Shown: piece after piece, positions 53,195 to 64,000 of the stretch
Position numbering within the stretch: the stretch's first letter is position 1
Layout of the letters: the number at the start of each line of letters is the position of its first letter
From: Aradus depressus
Taxonomy: Eukaryota; Arthropoda; Insecta; Hemiptera; Aradidae
Length of the DNA stretch: 64,000 nt
Direction of reading: 5' to 3'
Assembly: GCA_963662175.1 (NCBI GenBank)
Contig: OY759222.1
Span: 2,028,713 to 2,092,712 of the forward strand
Translations under genes and position numbers: made by a program
The notes under the pieces: model-generated
Seen by the model: the letters and a program-made list of their open reading frames with translations, nothing else
What the model was told of the DNA's origin: nothing
The model's database searches: none

Positions 53195-54572
53195 GCGTGT
53201 AGTTTCAAAACCGGCTCAATCCACATTTTTTCGAATTACACTTTTTTCCGTTTTTCGCAAGTTCACGATCCACTCTATCACCCTGTGAAGTCTTACGGAC
53301 CAAATCCGGTTCAATCCAGTAGAAAAACCCCCCTGAAGTGGCGGTTTCGCATCAAAACTGGCTCAATCCATGCTTCTCTGTTGAACCGCTAGGAGCGCGC
53401 CTGCCATTGGCGCTGGGAGACCGGCGCTCGGGATGGTATTCACATTGCTGTTCCTGTGCAACACGGTCCTGTTTCCTATGTTTGTGTACTAGTCTTGATT
53501 GTGTTTTATTTGTGTTACCATGGAAGTGTATCCATCGGAAACCGACCGTCCTCGCAAAATGAAGAGAAATCCCCAAAACTGGATGATATCAAGGGAGAAG
53601 CTTCACAGGTACGTTCTGTGTTTGACGAGTATTTTTTCGTTCGCCGTTACCATTGCTTATGAATGTCTCACTGAGAAAGAAAGTTTACCCTTTACACGCC
53701 AGAAGAATACTCCGACGTGTTTTCTGAGGAAGGAACAACCATTTCACTGGCTGGAAAGGTGAGGGATTTCAAAACTTCATTTGCTTCAGTGCTGCGGTTG
53801 CCAGGACAGTGGTACTTCAAGTTCTCTGCTGCAAAACGATTTGCGCTGAGAATAAAAAATGATTACGTCGAGGTGAAAGGAGAAGAGAATTTTCTCCACG
53901 ATATAGGAGCTTTCAAAACAATCACGAAAAAAAACAAGAAGATCAGTGACATCGCACCGAATTACGTACCTATTGGAGTCCCCATAAATCCAGCAAAAAT
54001 CACGGATGTGAAAAATCTTCTGAAGAAACATTTCGGTGACATCTGGAGCGAATTGCCAGTTTTGGAATTCTACAGAGACGCAGTGAACAATCCCACCGCA
54101 GACGACTCAGGGGATGACGAAGAGAGGTGCGAAAATATTGATGCATCTGAGTCAGCTTACATCTAAGAAACGTTTTTGTTCTGGTGTACAATGTTTCAAC
54201 CATTTTCCAGCTACGAACACATTCGTCATTTTTTTGCAACCTACAAGCTTCTTACCATATAAATACTGAAAAGAATGAGATTTGCGACATGAATAATATA
54301 ATTTTAGAGGATACTCTTAGTAATATGGCAAGAGAGCTACGTCAAACTACCCGAATTGCAACAAAACCGGTTCAATCCAAACTTTGATTTTGAATTTTGG
54401 AAAACCAGACCATTTTGAAAGTCAAAACTTGTGATAGAACACTCAAGGGCCTCCAGTCTAAACAATGACATCAAATTAACGTGGCTAAAATGAAGTGCTT
54501 CACAGGGAAACGTTTTTTGTGTTTCCTGAAAAATTTTTAAGTATGGATTGAGCCGGTTTTGAATCTACACGC
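53195..54572 (+). mobile_element. Unassigned DNA transposon-like element with TIRs and sub-terminal repeats
   Basis: The left end GCGTGTAGTTTCAAAACCGG and the right end (CCGGTTTTGAATCTACACGC) are inverted copies over about 28 bases. Further copies of the inner motif AAAACCGG(C/T)TCAATCCA occur at about 53303, 53352 and 54362, giving five in all. The 1,378-bp element encloses a 149-codon ORF. I cannot identify a clear target duplication. No DDE or other transposase motif is recognisable, so the superfamily is open. Confidence 0.75.
53499..54166 (+). pseudogene. Unrecognised element protein remnant (two frames)
   Basis: Inside the TIR element. The 5' part in one frame has EVYPSETDRPRKMKRNPQNW, a basic N-terminal-like segment. 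The larger part (53717-54166) encodes 149 aa with FKTSFASVLRLPGQWYFKFS, YVPIGVPINPAKITDVKNLL, WSELPVLEFYRDAV and an acidic tail ending at a stop. Codon use looks protein-like but I recognise no family. It is probably the remains of the element's own protein after an internal deletion and frameshift between about 53580 and 53717. Confidence 0.5.
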
Positions 54573-54689
54573 TTCATTTATCCAATTTAAGTTCCGGTCG
54601 CTTCCATTGAAGGAAAATTATAGACATTTATCAATTTTGTGGTTTAATAAAAGTTGTTACCGGAACCCCCTATATTTAAAAATGAAAAA

Positions 54690-54905
54690 AATATATATAT
54701 ATATTTTATACGTGTATCCAGAACCCCATAAGGACACCAACCGATGTAATAAACATATCGACAAGTATTTATATGAAGATTGAGATTTGCCTGAGTAAGG
54801 CATCTTCTGATTTTCAGACAAATTGGTTTTAAAGGGAAAGGGAAAACTTAGTTGATCAATTCGAGCTGGGGAAGTACCTTTCCATGCGAACCGCTGACTT
54901 CTTAA
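54690..54905 (+). repeat. Modular repeat copy
   Basis: Contains CCAGAACCCCATAAGGACAC, 'AACATATCGACAAGTATTTA', 'GATTTTCAGACAAATTGG' and the tail TTCGAGCTGGGGAAGTACCT. Confidence 0.6.
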
Positions 54906-56830
54906 TTTGTTAGATTTAGAAACTCTATTTAGAATTTTCCACATTTAGAAACTCTATTTAGAATTTTCCACAGATTACGTAACTTGCCGTATACTACATA
55001 CGACTGGAGAAGTAACAAAATATTTGATTTTAAAATCAGGATTCGCAAAGTGACAGAAACAAAGAAATGCGCACATTTAGCAGTTAGTAGAGTATCATTT
55101 GACTGAGGATATGATGACATTACGTTTGTGCTCGCCTTTCGCGTGTGAGAACAGGAACAGTGATGAGAGAGACCTTAGCAGAGCAGGTGTCCCAACCTTA
55201 TTTTTTTCATCTCCCAGCTTACAGTTATTCTAGATGTAATTTTATTTGGGCTAAGAAATTTAATCGATCAACTACTAAAATTACGACTGATTATTTGTTG
55301 AGCGAAAACATTTTTGTCATTACACATTTTGCGATATTTTCGACAAAAAATTAGTAAAAAAAAAGTCGTTGCAGGTTCACTACAACACCATTATTGATCG
55401 ATTTTGCAAAATTGAAAATGTGAACATCTATATGGCAGTCGAACAGTCTTATATAGCAAGGTTCATAAGAAATCTGCGTTCTGTGGTTCTTGTGTTCGGC
55501 GAGTGACTGTGTTTAGTGGATAGCAGTTAGATGTGGAACACAGTGTTTATTTCGATCCCAGAAGCAAAGTTTGAAATCCAACACCAAAAAATTGTTGGCT
55601 TTCAAAATGAATCACAAAACTTCCTCTTTCCTCCGGGTATCCAAGGCAAAAATATTTGACCTACATTGACAGAAGCCGGAAAATATTTTTAAAAATATAG
55701 TCAAGTGAACACTTTCAAACCTCAGCACAGTAGGCAAGTACGCTACGAGCGCCCTCATGTAGCGAGTAATGTAGAGTTAAATATCTAAAATTAATACAAA
55801 TATTTTCGGTTACGCGAACTTTCATAAAAACAAGCCTAAACTGTTAAAAGAAATTTCATGAAACTTAGGTAGGTTCGCAAATACAAATGTTTTTAAAACC
55901 GAACAATAACGTTATTGTTAATGTTTTTATGAATTTGGATAACGGCATGAGAATCACGAATATTTATAGCAATGTCAGAACAGTTCAGGGTTGAGTAAAG
56001 TCTATAAATTGGCTGAGAGTACTTTCCCGGCTAACGCTGAGCACTACAACTAGTAATCGATACAAAACAATAATATTTTTTGCAGATTTTTTTTTTTTAA
56101 ATTTAATCGAGTTTTTAAAGTAAATTTTTATATTTATATACATCGCAATACTTAAAAATTAAATAAATAAAATTTATCCGTGGGCAGTAAGTATCCTAAT
56201 AGAATTTGTATAGAGTTATGATATACAAAAGAATTTGTATGTGGCAGGAATATAATGATAAGGAGAGGGGGAGGGGGGGGGGGGGGGGGGGACTTCGAGC
56301 GAGTTCCAATATCTGAGGTTAAACCGAGCAAATGTACCTTTTTGTCTGATACTCAAAGGCCAGAGATGCATAAGGCGGAATCAGCCTTAGCCAACAATTC
56401 GACCGATGTTTTTTTTTAATATCACTTTCTATCTAACTTCTAACCTAAGCAAATATTAGTTTTCATTCAGATTTCCTGCTCGAAAAGTTAACCGTAAAAT
56501 AAAAAAGTGAAAAGTGGAAATATATAATTGAAATTTTCTTAAAAACAAATTTTGTACATTTTTTGATAAGCAGCTACTAGTTTCATAATACGAGTATGAA
56601 CTTGAATACATTTGCGTTCAATACTGATAGATAAATGGATACCAGGTTAAGAAGATTAATATGTTTGTATATATGTTTATATAAATATGTTTGTATATAT
56701 CAAATATGTTTGTATACTGTTGAAAGTTACGATATTTGATTGATGCTAAAATCTCGAACCTGAATGAACGTTAAAATCTAGCCAAATAACTTAATTTATA
56801 ATTCATTTCATTAAAACCGACGTTATGATA
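54906..56830. other. Intergenic DNA, no supported gene
   Basis: Includes a short direct duplication at 54914-54971 (TTTAGAAACTCTATTTAGAA repeated) and a G-rich run around 56262-56291. The 55140-55800 segment is of mixed composition without a recognisable ORF. Convergent space between the LRR and O-GlcNAcase genes. Confidence 0.4.
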
Positions 56831-56995
56831 GTTGGTTATTGTGACTCATGACCGGGCTTTAACTACAAGATCATATCGCCTACTACCAGAGCGCTCTCTC
56901 GTCGATCTGGTTGACATGAGCCAGACTCTACTGTGGAAGTCCTAAATCTTGCCTAACTAGGTTTATTCACCTAAGGTTTTTAACGAATATCTGAC
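56831..56995 (-). repeat. SINE-B fragment
   Basis: Plus strand GTTATTGTGACTCATGACCG, CGCCTACTACCAGAGCGCTC and GACATGAGCCAGACTCTACT. Truncated before the tRNA head. Confidence 0.75.
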
Positions 56996-57097
56996 AAAAA
57001 TACACCCATATACCTTATCACCGGAGTTTTGTCACTTTTGTATAAACAAATAAACTTGTTTAAAACATATATGATCTAATTCCACAAAAATATATAC

Positions 57098-57136
57098 ATT
57101 AGGTTTATAAGGACTTAGCCCATCGTCAGCACGAAG
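57098..57136 (-). ncRNA. Hammerhead-like box, degraded
   Basis: Minus strand CGTG-CTGACGA-T-GGGCTAAGTCC, but the GAAA element is replaced by TTATAAAC. Adjacent AT-rich sequence has the GTGGAATTAG tail phrase on both sides in inverse orientation, like the other inverted pairs. Confidence 0.4.
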
Positions 57137-57203
57137 TTCAAAGTTGATGATATTTATTTATTGTGGAATTAGGACAATGTTGATGTTAAGCAAGTTATAA
57201 GTT

Positions 57204-57209
57204 TTTATT
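57204..57209 (-). terminator. Possible polyadenylation signal of O-GlcNAcase gene
   Basis: AATAAA on the minus strand about 330 bases after the stop at 57541. Plausible but unconfirmed; other AT-rich candidates occur further downstream. Confidence 0.35.
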
Positions 57210-57540
57210 TAGTTTTCCATTAGATTGACACAGATAGCAAAAATGTATTCGGACATCTATAGATGTCTTCTTGCATGGTCGCACAGCTCAGTTTGTAACA
57301 GATCATGATGGGTGAAAAGAGGAACTCGCTCTATGAGGAAACCGACAAACAGGCGAGTTATGATCCGAGATCTCCGCCGACAATGTGACGTATAAGGGCG
57401 GTAAGAAAGAAGACGATCCGACAACAAAAAGAGAAGGACATAGGATCCAGGAGACTGGAGATTGTGGAACATGGACAGAGGTGGGTGGGACAGGAGGAGG
57501 TCCCGAAGCCACAGCCACATCCACTTCCAGAGTGACCCTG

Positions 57541-60500
57541 TTAGAAGAGCCGTCCCAGGTAGGTGAGATGAGTCTTCTCGTCGTGAGAGAGATCCGTGAA
57601 GCCCAACTTTGTGTAGAACTCCACCACTCTCTCACATCCTCCCCCCACCACTGTGTAAACTCCACTCGAGCCTGCTAACAGAAAACTAAATTAACAACTT
57701 TACTATGAAAAAAAAATATATATATATAATATCTGTACCTCGGAGGTAAACTACACTATGTCCGAATTTCACTGAAAATGTGATATTTAGGTAATTCTTA
57801 TTTTTTTTAAATCTCTTTACAAGGTATACTCAGTTGTCGAATCTTATTTTTTTGATCTCTTTACAAGGTATACTCAGTTGTCGAATCTTATTTTTTTGAT
57901 CTCTTTACAAGGTATACTCAGTTGTCGAATCTTATTTTTTTGATCTCTTTACAAGGTATACTCAGTTGTCGAATCTTATTTTTTTGATCTCTTTACAAGG
58001 TATACTCAGTTGTCGAATCTTATTTTTTTGATCTCTTTACAAGGTGTACTCAGTTGTCGAATCTTATTTTTTTGATCTCTTTACAAGGTATACTCAGTTG
58101 TCGAATCTTATTTTTTTGATCTCTTTACAAGGTATACTCAGTTGTCGAATCTTATTCCAGAAAGATTTTAGGAGAGTTTAAAGTAACTCTGTATGCTCTG
58201 ATGTGTTTAGAAGCTAAAAAATGTATTTTATATGGATTTTTTTGAAACAATTACCGCAATGTCTCTTATCAGGTACATGGACTAATTTTATTTTAAAAAG
58301 ATATTGAACTAATGTTAAGAAGCTAAGAAGAGATAACTCTAAGGCGCACTGACCTTCTTAAGGCTCTCCTGAAAAATATGGTAGTTGTGACGTAGTGTAA
58401 TCTCCTTCAGAGGTACAAATATATAGATGAATACTTCACTAAAACGTGCACTTACATATATATCTAGTAAACTGACTAAGGCTAGGACAGTCTGTCAGGA
58501 GGGAAAGTGTTCATGAAATATTTTAAACATTAAAAAAGTAATAATATTAGGTATACAAATAAATAATGGAAATAGTTGAAAATAATAAGTAAAACAATTG
58601 GAGAAAATACTAATATCATACCAAAAAGATACATAATAAATAAAATAACGAGAGAAATAATAACAAAACATATTAGCAGAGAAAAATACAAATAATGATA
58701 GTAATAAAATGGAGCAATAAATAAGAAACAATAAAGTAATGAAAAAATTTCATTTATATGCGCGAAGAAGAAAAAAAAAACAGAACAACATGGAGTACTG
58801 TAACGGGCTTTTTTAATACCAAAAAATTGTTTTTTAAAATTTTTAATTGAACTTTTTTATTTAAAAATATTCGTTAATAATTAAATTGTTCTATAAGAAA
58901 TTTCCTATATATAGCAGAGTAATATGTGACCAAATCATATACGAAAGGGTTCCGTAGGTGAACAATGATTTTTAGTTATGATTCCATGGTTTCTAATAAA
59001 AAAAAAAATTCGAATACAAATTTTTTGTAGAGCATTTTAATTTTAGAGAGTTCAACTATTTCATAATAATGTTTACTTTTTTTCAAAGAAACATTATTCA
59101 ACAAAACTCTTCCGAGTCCATTTTTTTTACTGTTAACGGCGATTATTGCCAATTTACTCGTGAAATATATATCGAATGTATAATATAAATAAATTGAACC
59201 TTTATTTTTAGGAATTTAATACTCTTTAATATTGATAATAATTAATTTTCTACATAAAATCAATGGTTCATGATATTCGCAAAACAACTTCCTACTCTCA
59301 ACCCAGATTTCTACTTTTGTTAACAGAGATTTTCGTTCTCAGCAGGGTCGAATTAGTCTAAAAAGGCATAACAAATTGTTAAATGTAATTCCATTGGCAT
59401 TGTTAAAACTAAGATTTCTGGCGACAGGGAACTGATTTAATATTTTGCATTTTAGCTGATGCTCACTTGCCTTCTACTTTTATCTATATGCATACGTCTT
59501 TCTGATTTATCTTCTCAATAAAGTCCTGTCTAAACCGTTTCTAATAAGTCTAGATGTATTTTATTTATTATAACTACACCTAACGTGTTTTGCTATGTCG
59601 CTCAGTTACCAGGTCTCTTGGGATAGTTTCCGTGATTTTGTTTTATTTATAACAAATATAGGTGTTATAATTTGACGCAGAAGAGAAATTCTGCAAAATC
59701 TAGCAAATATACGAATTATTTTTCAACTAAAAAAACTCAGTACTTTTCTTCTTATATTTTTCCTCTCATTGAAAATTTTCGTACTATGTACATTCAATTC
59801 GGAATATAAGAAACAAAAAAAAAAAAGACACTTGAATGAAACGGCTGAACACCATCATATATGTTTAAAGTAAGAATATCAAGAAGTGTTAATAGCTGAC
59901 CATTGGCCCTGAGCGCTGCCAGCAGACAGACGATCAGTCGTTTGGCCACAGACTGGTCCGTCACTGACTCCTGTAGTCCACAGCAGACTACTGAAGGGTT
60001 CTGGGACTTACAGCCTCCCAACACAACCCCCACCACTGGATCCTGGAAAATGAGAAAACAGGTTTTTAGTTTATATACATCTACATTAAAGTCAATGGAT
60101 TTATTGAGTAAAAAAGAAGTGAATATTAAAGTTGGTTAATTACGCTAATTAATAAATTAATACAATAAACGTTATTACTTAATTTTAATCGAAAAAAATG
60201 TACCTTAATTAAAAACATTAACTTCACTGAAAGTATTCTCGAGAATTATACTTAGCATTTGCTTAGATATCAAACTATATTAATTGTTTTCGTCTAATAT
60301 ATATATATATTTTTTTTCTTGGCCTTATGTACGATGCATGTTAGCCATGACTTACATATTGGTGTTTACCCTAGTTATTTATGACATTCATGTCCCCGGG
60401 AGGGAGTTCTATCTACGAAATAAAACTCACTCCCGGACGGGATTCGAACCCGCAAACCATGGTCAGACCATGCGACCAAAGCCCTACGCTTTAGCCCGCA

Positions 60501-63231
60501 CGGTCATCATGGCTCTCACATTCGTCTTAGTTCCAATATGATTTAACATTTTTTATTCACTCATTTAGTTATAACTGTGTGTTGAGATATAACATTTTAG
60601 TTTGTTTTGGTGTGAATAATTTAAAAGTTATTTTGTTGATTTAGTCACATTTAGTTTTAATGTTTTATCTTTATTCAATTCTATTGTATATTAACTCATT
60701 GATAATGTATTTATGTCAATACAGGCCCTGAAGAAGAAATTCTACAAGTTCTTATCAGCCACAAATCTGATCTCTTCCCCTTCCTATTATGTACAATATA
60801 CTCAATTTGTAAACCTATATAGGTAAATACTAAATATATTTGTAACCTGGTATAGCCCAGAACCTACCTCTTATCAGTATGTTATCATAATAGATTAAGA
60901 ATAAAAGTTTGACCAGTTCTGCGCATTTTATTTACCTCTATTCTATAACCTCCTGACTCGGAAATGAAATAAAAATGTTGGGTCTTTGTGTGTCTGTGAA
61001 CACACAATAAATGTAAACACGACAGAATAATAGTGATAATATCCGACAGAATGAATGTATCAGAACGTAATTTCTTATGTGTACCCGACTCTACTATCGG
61101 AGTCTCAAATTTTGCCTGTACTAAATTGCTATTCACTTAGGATAGAGGTCTTTAACGAGTACCTGACATCGTACAAGCTCGGAAGGATGGCATGCTTAAG
61201 TTTATTTTACCTCCCTGATAAAATAAACTAAGGACCTCGGCCGTGTTTTGAACCCGCGATTTAGAGCTCTGTAAGTAAGCACGCATACATTCCACTGCGC
61301 GACCGGCGCCCTCTTTGAATAATGTATCTGTATGTAAAATAAAATGGCAAGCTAAAGTGGATATCTTTCCTTTCAATTTTTTACACATCTAGTTTTTTAC
61401 TAATAAATGAATTCACATAAATATACCACATTATAGATACTTTGAAATTCGAAAATAAATCAAAAAGATTGAATATTGATTCATTAAATAAGAGTAACAC
61501 TCGGCACTGCGAAGAGTTGAGCTGAAATAATTCCTCAAAGAAGTTTACCTGTTGGAGATTCTGGTCAAGGTTGGCTGCCCTGGAGGGAATATCTTTAGCG
61601 TTAATGATGGCCATAGCGTAGCCAGAGACAGTCTTCTGTGATGGGGGAGCCCCCTCACACTCCTCCTCCACCACAAAACAGAGGTCGGGGCTGAGTCGGA
61701 GCAGACACTCTGTCAGCTGGTACTGGGAGATGTGGCTACCAAACCAACATAAATACAGCCTATGATTAAGTAATTTGAATCATTGAGGGTACGAATTCAG
61801 TGATCTTAGAGGGTGTCCAACAGAACATGATATGTATTTGAATTCTGTGATATCACCCTTATAACATTAACAAATAAAACAAACTTAATATAAATATTGT
61901 CTACTTCACAAGAAACGTATACAAAACGAACGTTACGGCGTCAAACCATCGCCTCGTTTAGTTATAAACTAAAACAAGTTTAAAAAATAAAGTGAAACGT
62001 ATGTTTTAAAAACAAAATATTGTCTATTCCACAAAATGTATGGGAGTACTTTCGGTATTGCTACTATCTTCAGCCAAGAACTTGACAAATACTGTATTTG
62101 TTAAGGGACCATTCATAAATTACGTAAGGCTTTTTTAAAGCTAATTTGCCCCCCCCCCCCCCCCCCCCGAAATTTTCTTAATAAATGATCGTATTGATAA
62201 AATAAAAGACAGTTTGAGCAGCTTGTACCCAAGCTTTAAATAATAGTGGATGTAAATATGCAGACATGTCAGGTATAATAAATAAATGATACTAAAATGA
62301 CAATTATTTTTCTAAATTCAAGCAATAGGGAAATCCTTAGTCAGCGAGACAATAGAATAAAAAAATGTCTAGAAGCACTGAGACCATATGATTTGTGTAG
62401 GGTTCAATACTGAATTTGAGAACTAAGTACAGATGGCGCTATCCAATAATATTGGATAGCGCCATTTCTTAGCGCGAAAGTAGTAGATTTTAAATTCAAA
62501 AACTTACATAAGATCAGATTTTTTACTCCGGGGGGGGGGGGGGGGGGGGGGGGGGGTTGTATTAAGACCTTTGCTAGATTTGTTCGAAACGGTTAGTTCT
62601 AACGAAAAAAAGCTCCTTATTAAATTATAGTTATAGCGCTAAAAAGAAGGAAGTTGTTCTGCCCTCAAAATGTTCTTCGTAGTTTTTTTTATTGAAAAGT
62701 ATAACAAATAAAGAAATAGATATATATTTAATGTAGCCACAACAGGACTTTCTTATACTAACCACGTTTTTACAGAACACCCCTTCGCCCTCTCCCACCT
62801 CCATTTTAAACTGCCATTACTGAATATAAAAAAAGTCATTCTCACATACAATGAAACGAAGAAAACCTTACATTCTAGTATCTAGTAATGGGAGCTTGGA
62901 ATGAATTTGAGGGATAAAAATTATCCCTGGAAGGGAACCAAGGAATATGTTGACTGTAAAAAAGTGGTTGGTATAATAGTCCTATAATGGACACATGAGA
63001 TTGAGCCCATGAGGCTGTTCCTTAGATAACGGTTCCTCTACTGTATCCTCACTAGTGGTAGTGGTAGTGGTAAACTGACCTGTCTGGAGAGGAAGGTTGT
63101 GACTGACTCATACTGAGTATAGCTGGCTGGTCAGCGACTGTCAACTCTCGAATCGTGTACATAGTGTTGGACACTTCCTGAGGTACTTTGTATACAAACA
63201 GATCCGATCCACCATCAACTGGAATGAGTCG
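57541..63231 (-). CDS. Oga: Protein O-GlcNAcase, C-terminal four exons (partial)
   Basis: Exons in transcript order: 63231-63080, 61735-61549, 60042-59901, 57671-57541, stop TAA at 57543-57541; all AG/GT and phase-consistent, about 203 residues. Exon 1 carries RLIPVDGGSDLFVYKVPQEV and YTIRELTVADQPAI. Exon 2 has SPDLCFVVEEE and SGYAMAIINAKD. Exon 3 has VTDQSVAKRLIVCLLAALRANG minus its last residues, and exon 4 SSGVYTVVGGG, VVEFYTKLGFTDL and YLGRLF. This is the acetyltransferase-like C-terminal domain of nuclear/cytoplasmic O-GlcNAcase, which removes O-GlcNAc from Ser/Thr of proteins. The hydrolase domain lies beyond the window. The gene converges on the LRR gene. Confidence 0.85.
57808..58156. 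repeat. 44-bp minisatellite, eight nearly identical copies
   Basis: The unit contains GATCTCTTTACAAGGTATAC and TCAGTTGTCGAATCTT plus a T-run. Only one base change (GTGTAC) is visible among the copies, so the array is young or homogenised. It lies in the last intron of the O-GlcNAcase gene. Confidence 0.95.
58157..59900. other. Rest of O-GlcNAcase last intron, nothing recognised
   Basis: AT-rich sequence with runs of A and T. The ORFs present (for example 58495-58731 minus) are AT-driven, hydrophobic and without a domain. Confidence 0.45.
60312..60515 (-). repeat. SINE-A, near full-length
   Basis: Plus strand CTTGGCCTTATGTACGATGC, GGGAGGGAGTTCTATCTACG, GATTCGAACCCGCAAACCAT, ending GCCCGCACGGTCATCATGGC. 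In the O-GlcNAcase intron between 60042 and 61549. Confidence 0.85.
60960..61087 (+). repeat. Modular repeat leader fragment
   Basis: Contains 'GTGTGTCTGTGAACAC' and 'CCGACAGAATGAATGTATC' with a degraded TAATTTCTTATGTG. Truncated by the SINE-B that follows. Confidence 0.5.
61088..61313 (-). repeat. SINE-B copy
   Basis: Plus strand CTCTACTATCGGAGTCTCAA, TTTAACGAGTACCTGACATC, GGTGTT-like box-B remnant in GCCGTGTTTTGAACCCGCGA and the end CCACTGCGCGACCGGCGCCC. A short deletion removes the middle. Confidence 0.8.
61875..62082 (-). repeat. Two adjacent Penelope-type terminal repeats (families 5-like and 1)
   Basis: 62082-62037 on the minus strand is a family-1 hammerhead-like copy: CTGAAGA, T, AGTA/TACC (one mismatch), GAAA, AGTACT, followed by TTTTGTGGAATAGACAATAT. 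Just below it, 61970-61880 is a degraded copy ending in AGTAGACAATATTTATATTA with no intact core. Both lie in an O-GlcNAcase intron. Confidence 0.55.
62108..62580. repeat. Repeat-like segment with C- and G-runs and a perfect 33-base palindrome
   Basis: Begins GGGACCATTCATAAATTACG with an 18-base C-run soon after, and ends with AAAACTTACATAAGATCAGA and a 27-base G-run (62530-62556): the two ends look roughly inverted. Inside, 62433-62465 is a perfect palindrome (ATGGCGCTATCCAATA and its complement). This suggests a foldback-type element of about 450 bp. No coding content. Confidence 0.5.
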
Positions 63232-64000
63232 CTGTCACAACACAATATCAACAACAAAACAAAAAACAAAAAAAAAAAAAACAAGACTAAATAATAGAAA
63301 CAACCAATTTTAGAAAATCGGGCGACTATGATCTATGGTGACATGTTCACCTGACAACGACATATTACGTCGTCATCAATATATTTTCGCCAAGCCCACA
63401 ATGCCCTTCTCTCCCCCCCTCTAATACATCATACAAATATTGATAAACAATAATCAATATGTTATCGGAATATGATTTATAAATCCATATGGAATTTGAA
63501 GTACTATCAAAGTTATCAAAGGTTCAAGACTGTGACAGAATGTGTCCGTTGTTGAAGACTAAGGTCCTTAAAATCAGGGAGTTATATAGATGTAGGGCCT
63601 ACCACCTAAGTAGGGTCATCCTTAAAATACCCTGAAAGTTTCATGGATATACGATCAACCCACGAACTCCTTGAAAATGTTAAGATCTCATATGGTTTAT
63701 AGTTGAATAGGATGCATAAGGATGTTACTAGTAAAATTTCATGAAATTTGGCCAACCCCACCACACCTACTTCCTTTCAAAATTATGTCGTTGATTGAAT
63801 TCATTTCTAAAGCACTTGAAGCATTAAACGAATGGCTGCGAATATATATACAACTCTTAAAGTATGTATTTTCTAAGAAAATAAAGGTGAACAAATACTT
63901 TTGACCGCTAGTCAATATATATATACATTCTTTTCTAAATTCCGAGACGAAAAGGTTTGTCCATTCTAATTCTTAACACTAATATTTTTAATCATGTGCA
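63232..64000. other. O-GlcNAcase intron (5' side), no further exon seen
   Basis: The next upstream exon should end at a phase-0 junction before CGACTCATTCC, but no coding segment consistent with it is evident before the window end. Repeat-like phrase ATGAAATTTGGCCAACCCCA at about 63739. Confidence 0.4.

Noticed and set aside
56640..56760. Repeated ATATGTTTGTATAT phrases
   Set aside because: Short AT-rich slippage with no regular unit beyond three copies.
57303..57678. 97-aa (+) and 120-aa (-) ORFs at the O-GlcNAcase last exon
   Set aside because: They overlap the true last exon in other frames; the frame giving FYTKLGFTDL and the matching splice phase is the real one.

Overview
The window is animal nuclear DNA, most likely from an insect. 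It is AT-rich, its genes are split by GT/AG introns, and it is packed with transposable elements. Three host genes can be assembled by reading across splice sites: a Knickkopf-like gene (+, 17748-40606, 12 exons, only the N-terminal signal region missing), an LRRC27-like leucine-rich-repeat gene (+, 41888-51823, 8 exons, complete, 372 aa) and the 3' end of an O-GlcNAcase gene (-, 57541-63231, last four coding exons). Knickkopf is an arthropod cuticle protein, which is the best clue to the organism. A hemipteran would fit the style of the repeats, but the order cannot be fixed from the sequence.

Layout. 1-3680: decayed R1-clade non-LTR retrotransposon with its gag C-terminus and endonuclease fused by a deletion. 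4340-5096: 3' end of a Penelope-like element with a GIY-YIG domain. 5470-6198: hAT-type non-autonomous element with 8-bp target duplications. 8826-11580: satellite of 102- and 82-bp monomers with a 776-bp higher-order period. 14149-15476: piggyBac deletion derivative flanked by TTAA/TTAG. 17748-40606: Knickkopf gene; its second visible intron carries a nearly intact Ty3/gypsy element (22033-26265, antisense, 137-140 bp LTRs, identical 5-bp target duplication), and a DD34D mariner derivative (36540-37413) lies in a later intron. 41888-51823: LRRC27-like gene. 53195-54572: unassigned element with terminal inverted repeats and sub-terminal repeats. 57541-63231: O-GlcNAcase 3' end, convergent with the LRR gene, with a 44-bp minisatellite in its last intron.

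Two tRNA-derived SINE families, here called SINE-A (~200 bp) and SINE-B (~348 bp), recur about 6 and 15 times. A third family consists of ~140-bp modules with a common tail. The most interesting recurring signal is a set of hammerhead-ribozyme-like cores (CTGANGA-stem II-GAAA), often as close inverted pairs with the same AT-rich tail. One copy lies behind the Penelope GIY-YIG domain, so I read them as scattered Penelope terminal repeats of several families. The best copy (19205-19258) has all three helices. All better copies carry one extra base between the CTGANGA box and stem II.

The three host genes show no functional link to one another. They are ordinary neighbours separated and stretched by repeats. 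No prokaryotic features, CRISPR arrays or operons are present.
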